A stretch of 64,000 bases of DNA from Parerythrobacter_A sp963838735 (GTDB taxonomy: Bacteria > Pseudomonadota > Alphaproteobacteria > Sphingomonadales > Sphingomonadaceae), in NCBI GenBank assembly GCA_963838735.1, contig CAWISG010000002.1, positions 1 to 64,000 on the forward strand, given 5' to 3'. Below, in pieces: positions 57,153-64,000 of this stretch. The notes below the pieces were generated by a model. It did no database searches, was not told the DNA's origin, and saw only the letters and a list, made by a program, of their open reading frames with translations. The first letter of the stretch is position 1, and each line of letters begins with the position of its first letter. The position numbers and the translations under genes are program-made.

Positions 57153-58687
57153 GCGATGTGCTCCTTGTCGGATGTCTCGGCATTGACGGAGTCCAGCGAG
57201 AAGCCTTCGTCACCAAGATGCTGTGCGATGTCCTGCGGCGGCATGGCTCGGTAATAGAGCCAGCCCTGTATCTGGTCGCACCCTGCGGCGCGGACCAGGG
57301 CGGCCTGCGCTTCGGTTTCGACACCTTCTGCGGTGACATTCATATTGAGCGCCTGCGCCATTGAGACGCTGGAGGTAATCATGGCGCGGCTGCCTTCGTC
57401 CTCGCCCAATTCAACCACCAGCGACCGGTCGATTTTCAGCTTATCGAAGCGGAACTGGCGCAGGAAACCGATGGAGGCATAACCCGACCCGAAATCATCG
57501 AGCGCCACGGTCACGCCAAAGCTGCGAATGATATCCAGGCTGCGCTGGGCCGCCAGCGGGTCGAGCACGAGACAGGTTTCGGTGATTTCGAGTTCGAGCC
57601 GTTCGGGCGGGAATCCGGTTTCTTCCAGGATCTGCCCAAGCTGAATAGGAAATTCGGGATTGCGCAACTGTACGCTGGAGATATTGACCGACAACTTGAT
57701 GTCGGGCCACGCGGCGGCATCGCGGCAGCTCTGGCGCAATACGAACAGGCCGATCGGATTGATCAGGCCGGACTCCTCGGCCATCGGGATGAACACTTGC
57801 GGGCCCACAGGTCTACCGTCGGGCCGGTTCCAGCGCAGCAGCGATTCCACTGCCACGATGCGGTGGGTGACGGCATCGACCAGCGGCTGGTAATGCACCG
57901 CGAACTGGTCGCCCACAAGCGCGGCGCGCAATTCGGCATCCAGTGTTCGCATCCGGTCGATATCGCGGTCCAGCGCGGCGCGGAACCAGCTTGACCGCCC
58001 TTTGCCGCCACGTTTTGCGGCATACATCGCCACATCGGCGCGGCGCAGCAATTCGGACGAATCGATATCGGTCGCGCCCATGTTTCCGGCCAGCCCGATG
58101 CTCATGCCGATGGTGATGCGCCGGTCGTCGATGGCGATGGGGCGGGCGGTGCGGTTCAGGAGCTGGCTGCAGATGCCTTCCAACAGGTTGCGGCTTTGCG
58201 CGCCGGACAGGGCAATGGCGAATTCGTCGCCACCGAGGCGATAGGGCTGCGCGTCGTCGCTGCAATATTCGGTCAGGATACCGGCGGCGCTGCGAATGAG
58301 TTCGTCGCCCACGCCGTGGCCGTACATGTCGTTGACCAGCTTGAAGCCATCGAGGTCGATCATGGCGATGGAAATATCGTCGCCGCGTTTCAGCGCCGCG
58401 CCGAGATGGCGGTGCAATGCACGGCGATTGGGCAGGAGCGAGAGGCTGTCCGTCATGCCTTGCTGTTCGAGATCGGCAATCGCGGACAGGCCCATGCGGC
58501 TGAGGAGCGCAGCCGATGCGCCGTATAAAGCGATGGCGCCCATGACCAAAGGCAAAGCGTCACGAATATCGGCCGCGTCAGTCACGAGGGTGGCAACCAC
58601 TGCGCCGAACATCACCGTCACGATGACGAGCGGGGTGAACACCAGCAACTTCGCCAGGATGCCCGGTCTGCGCCAGAATGCCTGCAC
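57149..58687 (-). CDS. GGDEF-EAL domain protein
   Basis: 512 residues: two N-terminal helices (~14-36, 43-62), a diguanylate-cyclase domain with YRLGGDEFAIAL (~residues 150-160), and a phosphodiesterase domain with AVESLLRWNRPDG (E-x-L motif), followed by LKIDRSLV, DDFGSGYAS and AEGVE. Both halves keep their signature residues, so it may synthesise and break down cyclic di-GMP or be regulated to do one. It sits inside the che operon between cheR and the receptor gene, suggesting motility control through cyclic di-GMP. Confidence 0.92.
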   Translation of the reverse strand: MQAFWRRPGILAKLLVFTPLVIVTVMFGAVVATLVTDAADIRDALPLVMGAIALYGASAALLSRMGLSAIADLEQQGMTDSLSLLPNRRALHRHLGAALKRGDDISIAMIDLDGFKLVNDMYGHGVGDELIRSAAGILTEYCSDDAQPYRLGGDEFAIALSGAQSRNLLEGICSQLLNRTARPIAIDDRRITIGMSIGLAGNMGATDIDSSELLRRADVAMYAAKRGGKGRSSWFRAALDRDIDRMRTLDAELRAALVGDQFAVHYQPLVDAVTHRIVAVESLLRWNRPDGRPVGPQVFIPMAEESGLINPIGLFVLRQSCRDAAAWPDIKLSVNISSVQLRNPEFPIQLGQILEETGFPPERLELEITETCLVLDPLAAQRSLDIIRSFGVTVALDDFGSGYASIGFLRQFRFDKLKIDRSLVVELGEDEGSRAMITSSVSMAQALNMNVTAEGVETEAQAALVRAAGCDQIQGWLYYRAMPPQDIAQHLGDEGFSLDSVNAETSDKEHIA

Positions 58688-58769
58688 GACTGTTCCCTCT
58701 CAAACCGGCTCGAAACGACGCGGGATACGCGCCTGCCGACGGTGCTAGGCAAACGTCCCTAATTTAGCG

Positions 58770-59696
58770 TTAAAGGCGCGCGGCTTTTAGCGGGGTACTG
58801 TCGGCGCCCGCCGGTGCAGCATGGCCCAGTGCCAACTCGCTGCATCGGGGCAGGACGCGCATGGTCTTTGCCTCCTGCACGCAGGTCGGGCGGTACAGCC
58901 CTTGCCGCGCCTGCGTTGCGGCGAAGCGTGTCGTTCGCCCTTCCGCCGTCTCGCCCGCGCCAAGCCACAGCCAGCCATCGGGACGCAGCGCCTGTGCCAG
59001 CCGGTCGAACGCCGAAGCGCGGCGGTCGGGGGCGAAGTACAGCAGCAGGTTGCGGCACAGGATCAGGTCGAACCGCTCCGCAATTTCCACCGGATCGAGG
59101 ATATTGCGCACCTTGTAACGGATCATGGTGCGCAGGCCCTGCTTCGCCACCCAGCCATCGGGCGTCTCGTCAAAATGCGCCAGCATCTGCTTGACGCGGA
59201 GGCCGCGCTGGATTTCGAACTGACTGTAGCAAGCGGACCGCGCGGCTTCGATGGCGCTGTGTGATATGTCGGTCGCCACGATCTCGATGGTCCAGTCGCG
59301 CCAGCGTTCGGGTTCGTCGGCCAGCATCATCGCCAGCGACAGGGTTTCCTGCCCTGTCGAACACCCCGCCGACCAGATTGCGAGCCGTCGCGACGCACGC
59401 CGCTGCTGCGCGATTTGCGGCAGGACATGGGCGCCCAGATTTTCGAACATGGTCCGGTCGCGGAAAAAATAGGTTTCATTGTTCAGCAGCGCTTCGACCA
59501 CTTGCCGTGCCAGTGAACCTGCATCCGGTTCGGCCAGCAGGCAGACGAGCTGGTCGACATTGGTGAGGCCGCGTTCGCGCAGCAGCCCCGCCAGTGCGGT
59601 GGTGATGCGCCAGCGACGGTTCTCGCTCATGTGCTGGCCGGTGCGCGCTTCCAGCAGGTCGGCGACGATGCGGTGGGAAATGTCGTTGGACGTCAC
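58770..59696 (-). CDS. cheR: Chemotaxis methyltransferase CheR
   Basis: 308 residues. Adds methyl groups to receptor glutamates using S-adenosylmethionine. The N-terminal helical domain precedes a Rossmann domain with LAIWSAGCSTGQETLSLAM (SAM-binding), IVATDISHSAIEAAR and FDLILCRNLLLYFAPDRR. Overlaps cheB as ATGA. A C-terminal tail of about 40 residues may be flexible. Confidence 0.93.
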   Translation of the reverse strand: MTSNDISHRIVADLLEARTGQHMSENRRWRITTALAGLLRERGLTNVDQLVCLLAEPDAGSLARQVVEALLNNETYFFRDRTMFENLGAHVLPQIAQQRRASRRLAIWSAGCSTGQETLSLAMMLADEPERWRDWTIEIVATDISHSAIEAARSACYSQFEIQRGLRVKQMLAHFDETPDGWVAKQGLRTMIRYKVRNILDPVEIAERFDLILCRNLLLYFAPDRRASAFDRLAQALRPDGWLWLGAGETAEGRTTRFAATQARQGLYRPTCVQEAKTMRVLPRCSELALGHAAPAGADSTPLKAARL

Positions 59697-60883
59697 GATG
59701 CCGCCCCGGCGAACTGAACGGGTGCCGTCTTGTCGCGCACAGGGTCGGCACTGGTACCGACCAGTGCGGCAATGCGCAGGGCCAGCTTATCGGGCGGGGC
59801 GCAGCAATCTGTCATGCCCGCTTCGACTACGGCGCGCGGCATGCCCCACACCGCGCTGCTCTCGCGATCTTGTGCCAAAATGACGCCGCCCGCTTCGAAC
59901 AGGTCGCGCGCGCCATTTGCGCCGTCGCGGCCCATGCCGGACAGGATGACGCCGACGGCGCAGCCGTCGACCGCTTTCGCAATACTGGACAGCATTGGGT
60001 CGACCGACGGGGTGCAGCCGCTCGGCACTGCGCCGATGGCAATGCCGGTCGTCAGCCCTTCCGCACCCGCATGAACGGTCAAATGGCCATCGCCGGGGGC
60101 AACATAGATGCGCGACGGGCGCAAGGCCGTTCCGCGTCCGGCGACGATGGCAGGGCGGCGTGCGGCGGTTTCAAGTTGTCGGGCGAAGACCGGCACGAAG
60201 GCGGCGGGAAGATGCTGCGTCACCAGTATCGGCGCGGTAACCGTCGGTGGCAGGGCGCGCAGCAGCTGGATCAGCGCGTGGATGCCGCCGGTGGATGCGC
60301 CGATGGCAACGAGCTGGGCCGCGCCATTTGCGCGACGTATCGGCCTGCGGGCGGGTGGCGTCATCCGTGCGGTGGTCTCTGCCGGTCGGGCGGCGGTGCG
60401 CCCTGGTACACGACCTGACAGCCCGCGCAGCTTTGCGCGCAGTTCCCGTTCGAACTGCATAGCCGGCGATAGTCCGCCATTGCCCCTGACCGATTCAGCG
60501 GGCACCAGATGCACGGGTTTGGGCATGGTATCCACCGCACCCATCGCCAGCGCCTGTACCGTCGTTTCCGCCCCTTTTGCGGTTAGCGACGAAATCACCA
60601 GCACTTGTGCGGCGGGGCATGCGGCAAGGATGCGGGGCAGGGCTTCCAATCCGCTGATGCCGGGCAGTTCGAGGTCCAGCAAAACGATGTCGGGCGCGAG
60701 CTGGTCCAATACGTCGAGCGCAAGCTCCGCACTGCCGAACTTGCCGACGATCGCGAGGTTGCGTTCGGGCTCCACGATGCGCGTCAGCACGGACCGCATT
60801 GTCAGCGAATCGTCGACGATTAACACCCGCAATGGCGCGGCAGTGCTGCCGGGTTTTCGGTGCGGGGAGGTGGTGCCAGTCAT
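59693..60883 (-). CDS. cheB: Chemotaxis response regulator/methylesterase CheB
   Basis: 396 residues. The receiver domain has VLIVDDSLTMRSVL, LLDLELPGISGLEALP (phospho-Asp) and VISSLTAKGAETTVQ. A linker leads to the methylesterase domain with IGASTGGIHALIQLL (catalytic Ser), TQHLPAAFVPVFARQL and SGMGRDGANG. Removes methyl or amide groups from receptors. CheR overlaps its stop. Confidence 0.93.
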   Translation of the reverse strand: MTGTTSPHRKPGSTAAPLRVLIVDDSLTMRSVLTRIVEPERNLAIVGKFGSAELALDVLDQLAPDIVLLDLELPGISGLEALPRILAACPAAQVLVISSLTAKGAETTVQALAMGAVDTMPKPVHLVPAESVRGNGGLSPAMQFERELRAKLRGLSGRVPGRTAARPAETTARMTPPARRPIRRANGAAQLVAIGASTGGIHALIQLLRALPPTVTAPILVTQHLPAAFVPVFARQLETAARRPAIVAGRGTALRPSRIYVAPGDGHLTVHAGAEGLTTGIAIGAVPSGCTPSVDPMLSSIAKAVDGCAVGVILSGMGRDGANGARDLFEAGGVILAQDRESSAVWGMPRAVVEAGMTDCCAPPDKLALRIAALVGTSADPVRDKTAPVQFAGAAS

Positions 60884-60908
60884 GCAGAAGGGGTGCGGCG
60901 GACGTCGC

Positions 60909-61274
60909 CTATACCATTCCCACCAGCTGCAATTTGATCTGCAGGGTTTCGTGGTCGAACGGCTTCATCACATATTCGTCCGCGCCCGCATCGATGGCTT
61001 CGCGGATATGCGCGCTGTCGTTCTCGGTGGTGCAGAATACCACCTTGGGCTGGTCGCCGCCGGGCATCTTCCGCAATTTCACGATAAATTCGATCCCGGT
61101 CATGACCGGCATGTTCCAGTCCAGCAGGATCACGTCCGGCATGGCGGCTTCGCATTTGGTCAGGCCGTCCAGCCCATTCTCGGCCTCTTCCACGCCAAGG
61201 CCAAGGCTTTCGATGATGTGCCGGGAAACGCGGCGGATAACCCGCGAATTGTCGACGATCAGACAGCTTTTCAT
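60909..61274 (-). CDS. cheY: CheY-type response regulator
   Basis: 121 residues, a single receiver domain. Acidic pocket VDNS (the second acidic position is Asn, instead of the usual Asp-Asp), phosphoacceptor Asp52 in LLDWNMPVMTG, the Thr in CTTEND and the Lys in MKPFD. The flagellar or regulatory target cannot be told from sequence. It lies between cheW and cheB. Confidence 0.93.
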   Translation of the reverse strand: MKSCLIVDNSRVIRRVSRHIIESLGLGVEEAENGLDGLTKCEAAMPDVILLDWNMPVMTGIEFIVKLRKMPGGDQPKVVFCTTENDSAHIREAIDAGADEYVMKPFDHETLQIKLQLVGMV

Positions 61275-61376
61275 GGTTGGATGCGATCCCTGCTATGCGC
61301 CCGTTAAAGGCTTTTCGGAATAGACAAATAGGATGGCATGGTAACGATAGGCTTAAGAGCGGGCATGGGAGTCATT

Positions 61377-61829
61377 TCAGGCGGCGCGGGTATTTATGGG
61401 CGCCGAAGCACTGGCAGGGCCTGCAATCAGCGCGCCTGTGTCGATCACCAGCACCGGCCCATCGGCGGTTTCGATCATGCCGCTGCCGATACGCTGCCAT
61501 TCGGGGCCGAAGCTGCCGGGAACCGCTACCGGGTCGGTTTCGGGTTCCAGCACATCGTGAACCGCATCGACTTGCAGCGCGTAGCTGTGGCCGTCGTGAT
61601 GAACAACCGGCGCGCGTGCGGCGGGCGGTGTGGTATCATCCATGCCGATGGCGCGGCGACAGTCGATCACGGTCAGCGACTGGCTGCGCAGGGCAGTCAA
61701 CCCGGCGACGTGGCGCGCGGCACGGGGGACCGGATGGACAGTTTCCAGCTCGATCACCGATTGCACGTGCGCCGCGGCAATAGCGGCGCGGCGGTGGCCG
61801 ATCTCGATGATGACATACAGCGCGCTCAT
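61377..61829 (-). CDS. cheW: Chemotaxis coupling protein CheW
   Basis: 150 residues of a CheW SH3-like fold that couples CheA to receptors: YVIIEIGHRRAAIAAAHVQSVIE, VAGLTALRSQSLTVIDCRRAIGM and a C-terminal DGPVLVIDTGALIAG. It starts four bases inside the cheA stop. The hinge residues fit the family. Confidence 0.88.
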   Translation of the reverse strand: MSALYVIIEIGHRRAAIAAAHVQSVIELETVHPVPRAARHVAGLTALRSQSLTVIDCRRAIGMDDTTPPAARAPVVHHDGHSYALQVDAVHDVLEPETDPVAVPGSFGPEWQRIGSGMIETADGPVLVIDTGALIAGPASASAPINTRAA

Positions 61830-64000
61830 GCGGCCCGCTCCTGACGCGCGCGTTTGAGGGCGGCGAGCAGGCCGTCGCGGTCGTAGCGATAGAGACCATC
61901 GCCGCGCCGCGCCGCTTCGTCGGCATCGGTATAAAGGCGGATGGTGTTGGTGGCTTGCGTTCCGGCGGCGTCGGTCGTGAACACGACATCGGCCTCGGTG
62001 GCGTTGGATACGATGCGGTATCCGGCTGCGCGGACCAGCGGTTCCAGCAGGCGATCGGCCCAGGCCACGCCTTCGGGCAGGCGGCAGGCCGGACGCGATA
62101 TCGGTGCGGCGCGGACGGGCGCGACGGCGTCCTGCTGTGCAAACAGGGCGAGGCCATCGAGAATGCGGATTGGCTGCCCGTCATGCAGCACGGTGCCCTC
62201 GATGGCGGGCTCGTCCGGCGCGGCGCGCATATCGGCGCTGCTGGCGATGGCGTCGCCCAGCAATTCGACTGCGTAAGCAATTTCGATTTCGCCATCGGAA
62301 AGGCGCAGGATGCGAAGATTGTCGGGGGTTTCGGCGACACCAGCAAGACCGTAAAGCGCACACAGCCTGTCATCAATCACCACCGACGCGCGGTCACCGA
62401 GCCGGTGGACTGCGCCGGGTGCGACTTCATCGACCCGCATTACCAGTTCCATGCCGACGGCGTAACGGTGTCCGTCAAAGCCAGTGAAGGTCATTAGCTC
62501 GCGTGGCGGCATGCTGTCTTCGGGCGCAGCGTCGGCAATATCGACGGGGCGCCACGCGGTTTCGGACAGACCGTGTGCCTGTGCGATGGCCGGCACGTCC
62601 AGCATCAGCACCGGCTGCCCGTCGTCGAGCAGAGTGGACCCGGCATAGACGCCCGATTGCGCTACGGCGGGGGCGAGCGGTTTGATGACCAGGTCTTCCT
62701 GGTCGAAAATCGCATCGACGGCGAGCGCGAAGATTCCGCCGCCGCCGAGCCGTAGCAGGATGACTTTCTGCTTGGGTTCGCCCTGCGCGTGGTCGAGGCC
62801 CAGCACAGTGCCCAGCGACAGGCATTTGATGCGCTTGTCGCGGAACGTCATCATGCGGCTGGTGCCGATTTGCGAAAATGCGATGGGCCGCCCCCCATTA
62901 TGCGCGATCTCCTCGATATAGGATTGCGGGATGGCGAAGCGCTGATCCCCCAGCGCCACGGTGAGCGCCGGAATGATGCTGAGCGTAAGCGGGATGACGA
63001 GTTCGAAGTGTGTGCCCGATCCCGGCGTGCTGCGAACCGCGACGGTGCCGCCCACGCGCGCGAGGTTGGCGCGTACCACGTCCATACCGACACCGCGCCC
63101 GGAAATGGCGCTGACTTGCGTGGCGGTGGAAAGGCCGGGCGTGAAGATGAGGTCGGCGCATGCTTCGTCCGACAGCGTGGCGCGGGTGGCGGCATCGATA
63201 ACACCCGCAGCAACCGCCTTGTCCGCGATGCGCGCGGTGTCGAGGCCGCCGCCATCGTCGGAGATCGACAGGGTGATGAGATTGCCCGATTGCCGCGCCG
63301 CAATGCGGACCATGCCGGCGGACGGCTTGCCCGCCGCGACGCGCTCTTCCGCAGTTTCGATTCCGTGATCGACCGCGTTGCGGATGAGGTGGACGATGGG
63401 ATCGCGAATGGACTCGATCATTTCGCGGTCCAGTTCGACATCGCCGGCATCCATCTCGACATGGACCTGCTTGCCGCATTCCGCGGCCACATCGCGCACC
63501 AGGCGTGGCAGCGGCGTGAACAGCACGTCGACGCGGCCCATCCGCATCTTGGTAACGGCTTCGCGCGTGTCGGCAAGGATGCGGCTGAGGCGTTCGAACG
63601 GGCCGTCCAGCGCGGGGTCGGCCCCGGCTTCGCGCAGGCGGCGCGACAAGTCGTTGCGGGCCAGAACCATGTCGGAAACGCCGCTCATCACGCGGTCCAG
63701 CAAGTCCACCGTCAGGCGGATGGAGCGCGGCGGCTGGGCCAGATTGACAGGCGATTGGGGTGTTTCGGTTTCTTCCGTGTCTGTAACGGGTTCGGGGTCG
63801 GGTTCGGGCGCGACTTCGACAGGAACGACCGGCGCGGCACCCGGCTCAAGCGCCGCGAACAGCGCCGCATCGCCCGCTTCGTCTTCGGGCAAGTCCTCGC
63901 CAGCATCGATCAGCTCGACCAGTTCCGCAATTACGTCGATGATCGCCAGCACGCCGTTAACCAGCGCGGCATCTGCCTCGCGCGTTTCGGCGCGCACTTC
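61826..64000 (-). CDS. cheA: Chemotaxis histidine kinase CheA (N-terminus beyond window)
   Basis: At least 724 residues are visible and the frame is open to the window end, so the HPt domain with the phosphorylatable His is outside. The visible part starts in an acidic linker and continues with the dimerisation helices (SIRLTVDLLDRVMSGVSDMVLARNDLSRRL). The kinase core has HLIRNAVDHGIET (N box), SISDDGGGLD and GRGVGMDVVRANL. Two consecutive CheW-like domains follow (~residues 360-490 and 505-610), then a C-terminal receiver-like segment (AGYRIVSNATEADVVFTTDAAG). Last gene on this side, overlapping cheW. Confidence 0.93.
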   Translation of the reverse strand, partial: EVRAETREADAALVNGVLAIIDVIAELVELIDAGEDLPEDEAGDAALFAALEPGAAPVVPVEVAPEPDPEPVTDTEETETPQSPVNLAQPPRSIRLTVDLLDRVMSGVSDMVLARNDLSRRLREAGADPALDGPFERLSRILADTREAVTKMRMGRVDVLFTPLPRLVRDVAAECGKQVHVEMDAGDVELDREMIESIRDPIVHLIRNAVDHGIETAEERVAAGKPSAGMVRIAARQSGNLITLSISDDGGGLDTARIADKAVAAGVIDAATRATLSDEACADLIFTPGLSTATQVSAISGRGVGMDVVRANLARVGGTVAVRSTPGSGTHFELVIPLTLSIIPALTVALGDQRFAIPQSYIEEIAHNGGRPIAFSQIGTSRMMTFRDKRIKCLSLGTVLGLDHAQGEPKQKVILLRLGGGGIFALAVDAIFDQEDLVIKPLAPAVAQSGVYAGSTLLDDGQPVLMLDVPAIAQAHGLSETAWRPVDIADAAPEDSMPPRELMTFTGFDGHRYAVGMELVMRVDEVAPGAVHRLGDRASVVIDDRLCALYGLAGVAETPDNLRILRLSDGEIEIAYAVELLGDAIASSADMRAAPDEPAIEGTVLHDGQPIRILDGLALFAQQDAVAPVRAAPISRPACRLPEGVAWADRLLEPLVRAAGYRIVSNATEADVVFTTDAAGTQATNTIRLYTDADEAARRGDGLYRYDRDGLLAALKRARQERAA

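Overview
The window looks like chromosomal DNA of an alphaproteobacterium of the order Sphingomonadales, probably an Erythrobacteraceae-type marine or freshwater bacterium. Support comes from the high G+C content, the TonB-dependent receptors, an EipA/DUF1134 protein, a COQ9 protein and a ubiquinol-cytochrome c chaperone. The rRNA operon (16S-tRNA-Ile-tRNA-Ala-23S-5S-tRNA-fMet) and the Thermus-type NADP isocitrate dehydrogenases fit too. The assignment rests on recognised families, not on a database search.

Layout. 1-4519: an accessory catabolic block with a TonB receptor (cut by the window start) diverging from an amidohydrolase, a short-chain dehydrogenase and a tandem SnoaL-like protein. 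4929-21169: a probable genomic island. A 21-bp piece of the 3' end of tRNA-Ser(GCT) at 4929-4949 is repeated inside the intact tRNA gene at 21149-21240, as expected of att sites. The left half of the island is decaying: a broken NhaA antiporter, an intact bacterial voltage-gated sodium channel, a frameshifted AbgT-family transporter, a second isocitrate dehydrogenase with a divergent LysR regulator, and a stub of a CPA1 Na+/H+ antiporter. The right half is an intact, tightly overlapping seven-gene set (11858-20672) encoding a nucleotide-sugar epimerase-like protein, a TIM-barrel isomerase-like protein, a degenerate GT2-like membrane protein, an FAD oxidoreductase, a large polytopic membrane protein, a GtrA flippase-like protein and a GT2-GT-C-like fusion. 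It looks like a lipid-linked glycan-decoration system whose product is unknown, and it is my best candidate for an undescribed system.

21241-44957: mostly core genome. It holds eipA, an aromatic/aspartate aminotransferase, ribE-ribD, a YgjP-type metalloprotease, a YcgN family protein, a SCO protein, an ankyrin-repeat protein, coq9, feoAB with a Fur-like site, ssb, two small AT-richer genes, yceD, the cytochrome bc1 chaperone, bamE, hslV and hslU. A metallophosphoesterase and a glycosyltransferase follow, bounded by a decayed duplicate of the hslU 3' end. Then come a GFA protein, an HTH-like protein, a Cys-rich secreted protein, an Atm1-like ABC exporter, a two-domain retropepsin-like protease and a Wzx-like flippase.

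45000-51008: the rRNA operon with leader, boxA-like element and terminator. 51116-52609: the second isocitrate dehydrogenase. 52824-55091: a TonB receptor. 55308-64000: a minus-strand chemotaxis operon cheA(partial)-cheW-cheY-cheB-cheR-GGDEF/EAL-MCP that links adaptation enzymes to cyclic-di-GMP turnover. CheA continues beyond the window.
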